Assembly (NCBI GenBank): GCA_013396635.1
Contig: WBMW01003119.1
Span: 184,115 to 248,114 of the forward strand
From: Penelope pileata
Lineage: Eukaryota; Chordata; Aves; Galliformes; Cracidae
Reading direction: 5' to 3'
Length of the DNA: 64,000 nucleotides
Numbering within the stretch: position 1 is the stretch's first letter; every line of letters begins with the position of its first letter. Made by a program: the position numbers and the translations under genes. Of the stretch, positions 13,401-24,006 are shown piece after piece. A model generated the notes under the pieces. That model saw only the letters and a list, made by a program, of their open reading frames with translations. It was not told where the DNA came from and did not search any database.

Positions 13401-16400
13401 CAGCACAACCCTGTCTCATATGCTTATTTGATAAGTATCATGTAGTCCCTGCACATATTCCCTCTGGATTCCTTTAAATTGCAGAGAAAATTGCTTTGCT
13501 GTCCATCAAACTGAAATGCTTCATCTCTGAGACTGATAACTGTGTGAGTGGATTGCTCTGAAGTGACTGGTGACAGATCTCTAAAAATTTGGAGAAGTAA
13601 CAGGTAGCAGAAAAGTTGCCAGTCTCCCTTTGTGAGATACTGTGCTTTCAGTCATAAAATGAGAAAGAATGAGAAATCCTGGAAAGCTGAAATCACTGCC
13701 TCCATTAACTGTTATTTCATTAAGATTTGTTTTTATTACTCTGCAGTTACGCCATCATTTTACTAGAAATTGCCACAAGAAGTGACCCTATACCAGTAAG
13801 TAAAGGTGAATTTTGAAGTTTGCATGGTAATTTTGATTCTGTTTCTGCTGAAGATACAAAGCAAACTCTGAGTAACTGGACTTTCTTGGTTCTGGATTTT
13901 TTTTTTTTTTTTGAGGGGGGGGTGGGTGTGGGAGGTGAGGGTAGGAGGGAGGTTGATGTACACATTTTCCTCGTTACTTTGGGTGCAAATTCAGTTCCAA
14001 TGGGATATGCAGCTAGGGCTTTCTCATAAACCAACCAGTCTCCCCTCCAGGACTTTAAGGAAGTTTTGAAGAAGAGTGTATGAAGAAAATAATTGTAACT
14101 CTAAGATTGTTTTTCTGTTATCTCTTTGACATTTAATGAGGAGATGAATATATATCTTAGCACCTTTCTTTTGCTGCAGTAGTTCCTTCCCTTCCTGCTA
14201 CTCACAGGCCCTTTCAGTGGAGACATGTACTGGTAAGAATATGCTAGAAGGGCAACTGAGCCGCTCACTATAATTTATGTACATCTCATGATCAGTGCTA
14301 AATGGCAAACACAAAAATTGCACCTTGAAACATTCTGAATATGTAACCATATACTGTCTGAAATAATTTACTTAACAATAATTCTTACAGTTAAAACTTG
14401 AAACTAACATTTTTACACTTCTGAGGGTTTATGACAACAGACCAATGTAGGCCTTCTGGTTTCTCAGAAGTCACCAAATATCTTGCCAGGTATTATCTTC
14501 AAAAGTTGTTTACTTGGTATAAACACTGAGGTTAAAGCCTTACAGTGATGAAAAGGTTTATAAACGAGGCCACTCAGATTAGACTGAACTATATCTTTTC
14601 TTTTTTTCCTCTGTACTTGTGTTAAAAAGCTGATAGGGAAAAGTGATAGGGAAGCTGTCATAAAAATAATATCATAGCAATGTATTTTCAAAAAGACATA
14701 TAAAAAAACATTTTTTCAATATTGTTAATCCTTTTTTCTATAGAAAGGTGATGTGCATTCAGCTGAATGTTCTTGGTGTCCACCTTTAGCAGAATTAATT
14801 TCGGGAAAGGCTGAGGATTCTTGTCCATGTCCAACCGATTACATAGAGGTGAGATACAATATTGCACACTAAAATTCTTTATTGAGATGAATTCAAGTAA
14901 TGCAAGAGAAGTTTCATGGCAGTATTACTTTTAATGAATGTAAGCAAATGAGAAATCAAGAAGAACATCTCACAGGAGGCAGAATGAAATTGATTTCATA
15001 TCCTTAGTACAAAAGTGGTCATTCTCCCAGATGGAAACTTCAGTTTTCCTTTCAAATTGTCAGTGTAATAAAAAATGTTTTTAATATTCAGTCATTGATT
15101 TTTTGTGCATTTTCATTTTATTAGAAAGTGTTGAGTTCCATACATATTTTATGTTAGCAATGTCTGCTTAGGTTACAGACAAAATGTTTTCAACTACTGA
15201 AGTGTATGTCTCAGGTAAAGTATGAGCTCGGTTTGATTCTCATGTGTTCAGTAGCCTCAAACCGACTAAGAAGAAACTGTGCCCTGTCTGTTAAATTAGA
15301 TTAGAACAAATTTGTGGTGTCCTTATTTCAATTTAAGAGCTGAATAATTCCCCTGTCATGGCTTGTAGCAACCTAAATGTAACAAGCTTCTCATAAGCAG
15401 CATTGGATTTCAGTGGAGCATTCATGTTATTATGACACATTTAAGTTTTTAATTGCTTGTGAATTTTTTGAACCGACAAGTCCTCATTTGACTTCAATAG
15501 TATAACAATATCTCAAAGCAGAAGACAAGAGCTTAAGCACAGCTTGGCAGGAGGAATGTGAGAATCTACTTCATGGTTTCCTCCAGCAGAATTTTCGTGA
15601 ACTAACATATTTCATTCAATTACAGAGGATTGATCTGTATAATTCAGGAGACCTTGGTATAGTGCTGCTATTTTTCACCACCTGCAGATAGAGCTTCACC
15701 TGCACAGCATGAAGAAAATAATAGTAATAATTGGAGACACCACCTGTGCTTGGAATGACAAAAGGCTGTTTGTTTCTCTCATTCTCTTTCTGTGCTACAG
15801 CTAATCAGAAAGTGCAGAGAAAATAATCCAGTCCAAAGACCTACATTTGAGCAAATCAAGAAAACGTTAAACAAGATGAATCCTAATAAAGTTAGCCCTG
15901 TTGACATGATGATGACTCTGGTAATTTTAGATTTTTAATCCAATCTAAATCTATCTGCTGGCAATGGCATCCACAGCTATAGTTCTGGGTTTTTTTTGTT
16001 TGTTTGTTTTTGATTTTGATTTTTTTAATCTCATATTTTATGTTTGATGGGAATGCTTACAGTCATTCATTCACCTCTGGCACATTAATTGTGACTTTGA
16101 GCTACAAAAACAAAGCTGCAGTTCTGCTTGAGACCTGGCTTCTCATTTTTTTTTCTGTCAGTTCTTAACTTTCTCAGTTGCTTTACAGATGAACATTTCA
16201 TTTTCTTCAGTCAAAAGCTGCTGGTTTTTCTTATTCCCCACCCCCTGCCATGGCTAGGTGGTGTTCTTATAGTGCTGGGTGTATAGAATCCCTGCATGAC
16301 ACAAATGTGTTTACACACACATTTTGAGCAGTGTGTCTTAAGGCCGTAAGTGGAAAGAAGAGAATCCTGTCTTCACAGCTTGTTGCCTCCCACAGAGCAA

Positions 16401-19400
16401 GGGTGCAAAAAACACAGCATAGTGGAAAAGTTTATGAAACAGCATTGCGAGTTTTTGACAAAAGATGAGACTTGAGTGCCTCTTCAGTTTTGGCGAGATA
16501 TTTTAAAAAACATTGGAAACTTGATCTCTGTTTTAGATTTGACCCCTAATGTTTGCATAGACTTTGAAAACTCTGGGATTGATTTTTCTCCTTTTAGGTG
16601 TAAGCAACAATCTAGAATCTAGAACCATGAATTTACCTATGGAGAAATCTCATCATTGTGACTTTTGTGAAAAAAACAATTAGCTGTCTCAAACCTTGGC
16701 CCTCACTTGTCTGAATATTTTCAAAGTAGAATAATTCAAATGCGTAGATCCTATCCAACTATGAATCTGTTTCAATAAATGGATTATTTTGTGCAATTCT
16801 TCATGTTATTTAGATGGAGAAATATAGCAAACACCTGGAGATGCTGGTTTCTGAGAGAACTCAGGATTTAATGCATGAAAAACAGAAGACTGATCGTCTG
16901 TTGTATAGTAAGTTATGTACCAAAATAGCTGGATATTCTCAATAATAATTTGATGCTAGCTGTCTAATTACAAACAGAAAAATCCCTTAATATGTAATTA
17001 TTTAATAAATAATAGTTACTTGTCAAGGAATTTATCTACATGTTCCTTGCAACGCTTAAAAGATATTTAGCTGCTTTTTATATTCCCCCCTAAAAGTAAA
17101 TGCACTAATCTCAAAGAGCTTTGACTAGATGATCTGCAGTGCTCTGGTTTATTTTCACTTTGTTTGGCAGTCTTTCTGTATAGATATAAATATTGGGGAA
17201 TTCCTTTTGGACTGAGGTTACTTTTGGTAGCAGCATATCTTCTGGAATTGCTCAGGAAAAAAGGGATGATGGAGTAGTCATAATTCCTAGGGGAGAAAAA
17301 GGAACAGGCTATGAAAGTGAAAGACAGGAGAAATAAAGTAGATTGAGAAAATCAAAGAGATAGTAAACAGACTAACAGAGGAAGAAAGCACTAATGAAGA
17401 GCTGACAAAGAATGAGTTAGTAATATCCAAAGTATTATAATTTAACCTTACTTGGAATGTATAGCTACTGGTTTCTTGTAACTTAAAAATACAAGTCATG
17501 TGGAAAAAGTCTGGATTTGTTACTGGTAAGATTTACTGTGAATTCTCACATTATCTGCAGAGCAGATTTTGATGCTGAAGAGTGCTTTCACTTTCAAAAT
17601 ATTTCACAGTTGCAGATGTTGCTCTTACATCTTTAAAAAACATGTTATGACTATTGTGTTCTTTTATTCATGTCAAAATAGTAACAGTGCTTTACCTTCT
17701 ATACCAGGTATGTTGCCGAAGCAAGTAGCAGATGATCTCAGGCAGGGAAAACGTGCACAAGCTCAAAGTTACTTAAGTGCCACCATCTTTTTCAGGTAAA
17801 TAAAAATGAAAGATGAGAATAGAACTGAATCCTTCTGAAGAAACATCCAGGCTCCCAGCAGAAGTGAAGCTCCTAGATGAGTAACAAATTTCTATCTGAA
17901 CTGTCACTGCTTGTACCAGGTGGCAACATCTGACTCTGCAAATAAGTGTCTTTCAAAATTCTCACATTTTTCATTTTTTTTCATTAAAAAATACTTTAAA
18001 CAATGAGACTACTGCAGAGCTCTAACACACAGCAGCACATTACTCTCTCTGTGTTACATACATTTCACAAGACAGGTCTAAGTAAAGGTCCCAGCATTTA
18101 GTTGTGTAAAGGTAACATATCTATCCTTAGAGTCCACATGCCTTTACAGTTTTTGACACTTGGTGTGGGTATGTGTGCTTGACGCAACACATAAATTACA
18201 TCTTCACTTGTCATTCCTGTTTGTACATAAACTAAAATTGAAGACTAATTAGTCTTTGACAGATTAAAGTCTAGCTGTAGAAAAACAGTTTACTCCATTC
18301 GTAAGCAGAAAGACTTAGGTTAGCCAGTCCTTTTGAGGGGAGGAGTGTTTTGTCAGTTTAAGTAAATGTTTTAAGATAGAACTATTCTGTAAGATCATCA
18401 GCCAAAGAAATAATGAAAAAGTGAAGGTTAGCTAATTCCACTGATAAATTATTATTGTATGCCTAGCATTACCAGTCTGCTATGATTAAGACAGTAGGTG
18501 TATTCTTTTTGTCTTTTAACAGCGACATTGTTGGCTTCACTCAGCTGTCCAGCAGCAGCACACCTTACCAAGTGGTAGATCTCTTGAACAAGCTTTATAC
18601 CACTTTTGATGAAATCATAGATAACTATGATGTCTATAAGGTGGAGACAATAGGAGATGCCTGTAAGTTCCTTGAACTGTGAAAAAACATGGGACGTCAG
18701 CATAGAGGTTAATGACAAGGAAGAACAGGTGAAAGGTTTGGAAAGCTGATCACCATGGGGAAGACACACAAAACAAGTAGGGGAGAAGTCCTAGCACAGC
18801 CCCAGCAGTCTTTTGGAACATTTTCTTGCAAATAATTCATCATTTCTACACTTTGTGAATGTTGTGGATGGGACATTTGGGTCCAGCAAACAATCTCTGC
18901 TGTTTATTTGGTTCCTATGACCTTTAAGGTCTGAATTTAAACCTTGGAAACTGACTAATCACAGTTGGCAACTTTTGTTTCACAGGAACAAAACTGAAAA
19001 ATTTACCTTCTGCATGGGAATATAATTGCCATTCCCTCAGCTATATTATCTCTGTCTTTTTTCAAGAATGTGACAGGCTTCTTTCCCCTTACACTCTGTA
19101 TGGGCTTGGCTGCTTTTTCTTTTGAATCTTTAGGAAAATAGCATTATACTTGCCATCATGGAAACCTGCTGGCAACTGACAACTACTAAAGCTGAGTGCC
19201 ATCCAAAACCCAGCAGAATCTAGCAGAAGTTTTGGATGAGAGAAACAGGAGTTCTTTAGCTATTGGAGGATTGGAAAAAACAAACAAACAAACAAAAAAA
19301 AAACAAGAAAAAAACCACTACCACTCATTTTTCTGTGGTATGGTTCAACGCTTTATAGAGCACAGAATTCTTGAAGAAAAGCACCCAAGAGATCCTGAGG

Positions 19401-22400
19401 AGACCTGTCTCTTCTCCCACACAGTGAGAGTCACTGCCGTGAGAGCGCCTAGTGGGAATCAGAGACAAAAGCTATTAAACAGCCATTTGCCCACTACCAG
19501 TCTCATTTCAAAGATCCTCAAGGGAGGGAGGAAAGGAGGGAGGGAGTGCAGGAAGAGTAAGAAGGAAATCCAGCATTTTTCAGAGGCAGGGTAATTACAT
19601 ACATCAGCTCTGCACTTCTTTTGTTTCTGTCTGTCTCTGCTCAGCAGACACAACTGTGCCTCACAAATGAAAGAACGGGGCTTTTTTTCTAATTTAGGCA
19701 GCATCCTTTGGTAATTGTATGTGTAATGGCAGCGGTTAACATAGTTGCATTGTTGTGTTAAGATATGGTAGTGTCAGGAGTACCAAAAGAGAATGGGATC
19801 CTTCATGCTGGTGAGGTTGCAAGCATGGCTTTAGACCTGGTGGCTGTCTGCAAGACTTTTAAGATCCCACACAAGCCCAACACCCTCCTAAAGATAAGAG
19901 CTGGAATACATTCAGGTACGTTGAGAAGGCTCCAAAAGAACCCCTTTCTGTTTTATCAAATGTTTCTGTAGTTGCATTTCCTCTCCATTAGAAATGAAAT
20001 AAATTTCGTGACATGGGATGGAACACCTTGCAGAGATCATCACAACAGTGTAGATTATTGGGTACACTGGGAACACAACATGGTCCCTGTACTTTTACTG
20101 ATGTGAGTGAGGACTGCATTCTTTGTCAGTACTTGTTCTTCTTAGCTGTTCTCTTCTCAAAACAGGGAGTTGCTTCTTGAGTCTTTGATCTAGCCTTCAC
20201 TCTCAGACTCTCATCTCCCTGATCTAAGCTGATATGTGATTGCAGTTCCTTCCTGATAGACAGACATGTGCTGTGCAGTCCAGCATCTGCAAGCTGAGCA
20301 GCTTATGTTGTCTCAGTGAGAGATCAAATCTTCTGTAAATCTCCTGGGGCTGAGGTGAAGGAATCAAAACAAATATTTGAAAGACACGGTTGTTTTCTGC
20401 CTTCAGCAGGATCAGGTTATTTCCTGTTCCCACTTTTCCACATGACTAGAGGGTGTTGTGTGTGCAGCTCCCACTGGGAGCATTCCTATCTGCTTGTCCC
20501 TCAAGATATTCTTTTGTGGTGCTGAAACATGGTTTCTGCAGGTGCTTTAATTCATGCACTATATCTTTATCCCATCCTTACTTCCTCCACCTCTTTTGAG
20601 ATCCTTTTCCAGTTTCCTCCTTGGCTGTCTGGAAGCCTCCTGATGTATAACACATATAAGACAATACTGACACTTAGTCCTTACTTGTCAATAAATGAAA
20701 TATAATGTAATGTAGGAAACAGCTAGGAGGCTGTATGGCTGAATACATTGATTTAAAAACACAAAATATATTTTTTCTCCTTTTGTTTAACAGGGGCAGT
20801 TGTAGCTGGGGTTGTTGGGACCAAAATGCCACGGTATTGTTTATTTGGAGATACTGTGAACACCGCTTCCAGGATGGAATCCACCAGTGAAGGTAATGAG
20901 GAGGAAGCTGCAGGTGCAGTTTACACCTTCCTGTAATGAGTGTTGAACAAGTCTTATGCTGAGAAATTTTGAGTCCCGTCCTGTTTAAATGACTGCAAAT
21001 TCTGTAAGAAAGGTGTTGATTTCTATGGGCAAATTTGCCAATGCTATTCTGTAAAACCTTTGGAACAACATTCCCTCAATTGCCCAAGTCTTAAAGGGGC
21101 ATTTCATGGCTTTGAAGTCCTCTACAACAGAAAATGGTATATATGAATCAGATTTTAGAGAAGATCAGAAAAAGAGGTAAGTGTTTATGCTCACTGTTTC
21201 TGTTCTTTCCTGGCACCCAGCTGAATTTATAGGAAAAATATTTTATACATCCTTTTTTTTACTGATAGCTTTCCTCTAATGGAGAACACAGGAGATAGTG
21301 AAACACCATGGGAGCTGTGTCTGTCTTTAGCCAGTATAGAATGTTATATATCTCAACAAAGAGATTAGAGAGAAATCTCTGTAGATTAAACTATGGAGAT
21401 ATCCTCAATTTCACTTCTTCCCAGGGGATCACAGAGCCCCATGTTTAGTTAATAAGCTGTATTTTTAGCCAGTACAAGTAACTGAATCTCAGCTTCTGAA
21501 GTATTTTAGCTTGAACTACAAGAACTAAAAAACAAAAAGGATAAAGGAGTGATTCAAGGCCAGGGATCCTTTATGGCTTGTTTTTGTTTCTTTCATTCAT
21601 GCAATGAAGCTAAATAGTTTTATGGCTCATATTGCAGTATTTTCTATATGGTTTTGAATTAGGCAGAAAGTGTTTTTAAGTTTAATTTCAGGATAAAAAA
21701 TGATCCTCTGAAAACAAGGCAGGAAGGCAGAGGTGTTGTCCTGCATGATGGCTTTGGCTTAGCCTGGGAATTTGAGAACTAAGATTCATTCCTTCTCACC
21801 ATTATAAACATTTTTCCAAAACAAATGCTAGCTTGAGTGGAACACAGGTAATTTTATTTTCCTCCTGCCGTTTTCCCTCTCCCACTCCTCCTTTCAGGCT
21901 CCCAGTATGGTCTGGTGTCATTGATATTGTTTAAAAGTGGTGACTTCAAAATCTGCTTTCATCATTCTTGATATTTCATCTTCTATTCTGTCCGTCTGTC
22001 TGTTTTTCTTGTAGCTCGTCATCACATAAAACTTAAATACAGAGACAGAGATTCTTGTCTTTTAAACTTTTCTTTAATCTCCCTCTTTCTCTGTCCACGT
22101 ACGTCTGGGGATCTCAGAATATGTTGCCATGTTTTAACCCTGAGATTATCATTGTAAACTAGATGAGCTAATAAACATTACTAGCAATGTAAATTATAAT
22201 TTCTATCAGCTGGAATCTGAGTGTTAAGTGATTTGTTCCAAAGCAGAATGAACTGTTAAAATATTAAATACCTACTGGAAAGAATGTTTCAGATATATGT
22301 ATCTGGATATGTTGAAACACATATTTCATAGTCTACATGGAGTGTCCTAAGTGTTTCAATAAAAAACATTTAACCAAAATCAACTACCAACAAAAAAAGC

Positions 22401-24006
22401 AAAACAAAACGAAATAAAACAAACAAAAAAAACAGAAACAAAAATCCACACTCTCAACCAAACAAAAGTGGCATTACAAATCTGTTATTTTCTGTTATAA
22501 GACAGTTTTAGTCAGTCCTACTCTCACTCTGGATGTTTTTCAAGCAGGGAAGCATAATGGTTTACTCATTTTGACAGCGCATTAATGGCAAATAAAAAAA
22601 AAAAAAAGATTTTTGGGGTAGTTTTCCAAATTCTGGCAAAATTTTACTTTTTGGCAAAAGCAGAAGTATTCTGAATTCATGCTATCTGTCCTCCTCTTTG
22701 GTGCTTGTCAGCTAAGGAAAAACAACACTGTCAAAAAAAAAAAAAAGGGAAACTATGGTAGAATTGTCCCTTCCTTCTGTTTTTATTTACGGGCTTGGGG
22801 ACAAAGGAAGGATGGCAGTTTATTTTATGGTTAATCTTTGCTGAAAACACGTTGTGTGAAGAAGGCATGGGCACTTTCTTGACCATGAGATAGAACTATG
22901 CATGGTTTTCTTTACTAGATGAAAAGGTTATTTGGCACTAATTTCAGCCAGGCAGCTATGAAGAGTAGAAAAATAATACTAGATGCAGGATATGAAGAGT
23001 AGTGTTTGCTGACAGCCACTTATCTGTCCTGAGATGCCCTCACAAAGAGGCCAAGATATTGGAGCTTGTGTGTGAACATTTCAAATAACAGAGGAATGAC
23101 AGCAAAGACATGAAAAAAGCAAGGGGAAGTTCGTTAATGTGTCTTGAAGTCTTTGGCACACAGCGGGGTATAGGTCTGTCTTGAATGGTTAAATGATGAC
23201 AATTGTCGCTTTTTCCAGCTCTTAAAATACAGTGCAGTTCAAATGCATACCAGCTGTTGGAGCAGATTGGAGAGTATGTGTTAGTATGCCGTGGGAATTT
23301 ACAAGTCAAGGTGCGTATGCAACATTTATACTCAGCTTTTCAGAGAGGGGAGTGTGAAAGTAATCTGGACTCCTGCAATTTTAACCCATGCAGTCCCCTA
23401 TGTGCTAAAGTCCACGGGTTAGACTGTTTCCTGCCCCTTAAGAGAGAAGGATCAGGCATTAAATCAGGACAAATACCATAGGCTTTTTAAAGGACAAGCC
23501 TGATAATTCAGAGAGTGAAGGGCTAAAGCCCAGCTTGGAAGTACTACTTGACAAGTAACTGACGTAACTCCTTGAAATCAAAAACTTCATTAAGAGACAT
23601 CACAAATATCAACAGTACCATAAGAGGACTAGTGTATTTCTGGACCTAGCTTTGGAGGGGACTTCAAAGAATTGCATTAATCCATGGTACTGCCATTAGC
23701 ACACTATCTTTTAAGGCAAGATTTTGTGTCTTAGTCTTCTTATATGTCAGCCTCCTTTGGGACCTATTTGAGGTGTGATGAGAAGCTTATTACACAAATG
23801 ATGGGTAGTACTGTAACCTAATGACTCATTTTCTTCCTTAGGGGAAGGGAGACATGGTAACTTACTGGCTTGAAGGTAAGAAGGCCTCTGCCACTCAGAA
23901 GGCAGTCTCCAACCCATCTGTGACTCTTCAGGATCCCAACAGAGCTTCATTTAGCCTGATACCAGGTGTTCTTCAGAGTGATCCTCTGTCAGTTCCTGCT
24001 TACTAG
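1316..24006 (+). CDS. Receptor (membrane) guanylate cyclase, GC-G/GUCY2G-like, 5'-partial, 17 exons
   Basis: This gene makes cGMP from GTP at the membrane. I joined 17 exons by hand: 1316-1461, 4121-4193, 6378-6525, 7430-7516, 7782-7925, 8776-8897, 10472-10613, 13747-13795, 14744-14848, 15801-15920, 16814-16907, 17708-17795, 18523-18662, 19763-19915, 20794-20892, 23219-23310 and 23842-24006. All have AG/GT borders and compatible phases, and they leave one open frame of about 654 residues ending in TAG. Order: Cys-rich stalk, transmembrane helix, kinase-homology domain with a dead catalytic loop (HGRLKSSNC, no Asp) and DYG for DFG, dimerisation helix, then the cyclase domain. The catalytic signatures FFSDIVGFT, KVETIGDAYM and PRYCLFGDTVNTASRMES are intact, so it is probably active. 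The first exon starts in mid-codon, so the ectodomain exons and signal peptide lie upstream of the window. The sequence looks closer to GC-G than to NPR1, NPR2, GC-C or the retinal cyclases. The paralogue call rests on memory of the families. Confidence 0.9.
1990..2019. repeat. (GT)n microsatellite
   Basis: Eleven perfect GT units, then a short imperfect continuation, inside a cyclase intron. Confidence 0.95.
2372..2404. repeat. 17-bp tandem duplication
   Basis: GTTGAATTTGTACTTCG is followed at once by GTTGAATTTGTACTTA: two nearly perfect copies, a recent slippage or microduplication in an intron. Confidence 0.85.
3004..3021. repeat. (TTA)n microsatellite
   Basis: Six TTA/TAT units in an intron. 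Confidence 0.85.
4040..4058. repeat. (AT)n microsatellite
   Basis: Nine AT units about 60 bases before the cyclase exon at 4121. Confidence 0.9.
4121..4193 (+). CDS. Guanylate cyclase exon: cytosolic linker after the membrane
   Basis: A short exon between ttttatag and gttagt. It encodes WLQYQKQKMFWDESWIIDF plus TCITQ, a basic/aromatic stretch directly inside the membrane, as expected after a stop-transfer helix. It ends with one base of a codon completed in the next exon. Confidence 0.8.
6378..6525 (+). CDS. Guanylate cyclase exon: start of kinase-homology domain
   Basis: The exon lies between catttag and gtaagt. It encodes about 49 residues rich in Ser, Ala and Gly (for example TATGSVMSAVP), in the position of the glycine-rich loop of the kinase-homology domain. 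It ends within the Tyr codon of the next segment (GRY|DGRTVAIK). Confidence 0.8.
7430..7516 (+). CDS. Guanylate cyclase exon: VAIK strand of kinase-homology domain
   Basis: It encodes DGRTVAIKKIMKKAF followed by SKSIRKEVKQV. The VAIK lysine that contacts ATP in kinases is kept. Two GT donors are possible (7512 and 7517); only the second, ending AG|gtaagg, keeps the frame into the next exon (V-R-ELDHPN). Confidence 0.85.
7782..7925 (+). CDS. Guanylate cyclase exon: kinase-homology hinge
   Basis: It encodes ELDHPNLCKFIGGC, then VAIVTEYCPKGSLSDVL. The EYCPKGSL hinge is a hallmark of receptor guanylate cyclases. The donor is followed by a poly-A run at 7928-7941. Confidence 0.9.
8776..8897 (+). 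CDS. Guanylate cyclase exon: degenerate catalytic loop
   Basis: It encodes FSFATDVAQGMAYLHHHKM, then YHGRLKSSNCVIDDRW. The HGxLKSSNC loop replaces the kinase HRDxKxxN loop and lacks the catalytic aspartate, so this domain is a pseudokinase, as in all receptor guanylate cyclases. Confidence 0.9.
10192..10250 (-). repeat. CR1 LINE 3' end, short and degraded
   Basis: AAATCATAGAATAATTCTGCTTGGAAGGAGCC resembles the reverse complement of a CR1 3' end (TCATAGAAT, then GGTTGGAAG-GACC). It lies in the 3.1-kb cyclase intron. Too short to place in a subfamily. Confidence 0.5.
10472..10613 (+). CDS. Guanylate cyclase exon: DYG and APE region
   Basis: It encodes DYGLPSYRKEDSSEG, then a Gln-rich stretch, then YTAPEIHGLSDFEPN and TDVYG. 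These match the DFG-equivalent, APE and DVW/Y elements of the kinase-homology domain. A 3.1-kb intron holding a CR1 copy follows. Confidence 0.9.
12757..12953 (+). repeat. CR1 LINE 3' end
   Basis: A 5'-truncated CR1 copy: TGGCACAGGCTGCCCAGAGA, then GGATGTGTTCAAGACCAGGTTGGATGGGG and CCTTCTGACCTGG, closing with the diagnostic ATTCTATGATTCTATGATT. It is in the intron between the cyclase exons at 10472 and 13747, in the sense direction. Confidence 0.9.
13747..13795 (+). CDS. Guanylate cyclase exon: short kinase-homology helix
   Basis: A 49-nt exon between ctgcag and gtaagt. It encodes YAIILLEIATRSDPIP, matching the helix after DVYG that reads A-I-LLEI-TR in receptor cyclases. It is easy to miss by size, but its phases fit both neighbours exactly. 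Confidence 0.85.
13897..13953. repeat. T16 run followed by a G-rich tract
   Basis: Sixteen T, then GAGGGGGGGGTGGGTGTGGGAGG and GAGGGTAGGAGGGAGG. Several GGG runs with short spacers could fold as a quadruplex. It begins about 100 bases after the 49-nt cyclase exon. Confidence 0.75.
14744..14848 (+). CDS. Guanylate cyclase exon: kinase-homology C-lobe
   Basis: A phase-0 exon of 35 codons ending in DYIE|gtgaga. It encodes KGDVHSAECSWCPPLAELIS and a Cys/Pro-rich stretch (DSCPCPTDY). The four closely spaced cysteines are a local oddity of this protein. Confidence 0.8.
15801..15920 (+). CDS. Guanylate cyclase exon: end of kinase-homology domain
   Basis: It encodes LIRKCRENNPVQRPTFEQIK then KTLNKMNPNK and PVDMMMTL. 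The C-x-x-x-xPxxRPxF element closes the kinase-homology domain in this family. Confidence 0.9.
16814..16907 (+). CDS. Guanylate cyclase exon: dimerisation helix
   Basis: It encodes MEKYSKHLEMLVSERTQDLM then HEKQKTDRLLY. This is the amphipathic signalling helix that joins the pseudokinase to the cyclase domain and sets the dimer; the EKYxxxLExLVxERTxxL pattern is diagnostic. Confidence 0.9.
17708..17795 (+). CDS. Guanylate cyclase exon: cyclase domain entry
   Basis: It encodes SMLPKQVADDLRQGKRAQAQ then SYLSATIFF. The wording LPKQVADDLRQGK differs from the NPR and retinal cyclases and is the main reason for preferring a GC-G-type assignment. Confidence 0.9.
18523..18662 (+). CDS. Guanylate cyclase exon: metal-binding and guanine-binding core
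   Basis: It encodes SDIVGFTQLSSSSTPYQVV, the Asp of which binds Mg, then LLNKLYTTFDEIIDNYDVYK and VETIGDA. The Glu of VETIGDA recognises guanine and the Asp is the second metal ligand. Confidence 0.95.
19275..19315. repeat. (AAAC)n / A-rich tract
   Basis: A run of CAAA units merging into poly-A in the intron before the exon at 19763. Confidence 0.85.
19763..19915 (+). CDS. Guanylate cyclase exon: mid cyclase domain
   Basis: The acceptor (gttgtgttaag) has a weak pyrimidine tract, but the join T|AT restores GDAYM exactly. The exon encodes MVVSGVPKENGILHAGEV, then MALDLVAVCKTFKIPHKPN and IRAGIHSG. Confidence 0.9.
20794..20892 (+). CDS. Guanylate cyclase exon: GTP-specificity loop
   Basis: It encodes GAVVAGVVGTKMPRYCLFGD and TVNTASRMESTSE. 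The Cys in RYCLFGDT selects GTP over ATP, and Asn/Arg in NTASR stabilise the transition state; all are present. GAVVAG replaces the more usual GPVVAG. Confidence 0.95.
22385..22446. repeat. A-rich (CAAAA)n tract
   Basis: A long A-rich stretch with scattered C and G (AAGCAAAACAAAACGAAATA) in the 2.3-kb cyclase intron. No SINE body is visible beside it. Confidence 0.8.
23219..23310 (+). CDS. Guanylate cyclase exon: C-terminal part of cyclase domain
   Basis: It encodes LKIQCSSNAYQLLEQIGEYV then LVCRGNLQVK and ends with a full codon before gtgcgt. It follows the 2.3-kb intron 20893-23218. Confidence 0.9.
23842..24006 (+). CDS. Guanylate cyclase last exon and stop
   Basis: It encodes GKGDMVTYWLEGKK, which ends the cyclase domain, then about 41 tail residues (for example SATQKAVSNPSVTLQDPN, ending SVPAY) and TAG. 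The tail is Ser/Pro-rich with no known motif that I recognise. Confidence 0.9.
   Translation, partial: GKGDMVTYWLEGKKASATQKAVSNPSVTLQDPNRASFSLIPGVLQSDPLSVPAY

Noticed and set aside
18452..18769. - strand ORF of 105 codons over the cyclase exon
   Set aside because: It is a shadow of the + strand exon 18523-18662, whose catalytic motifs are unmistakable.
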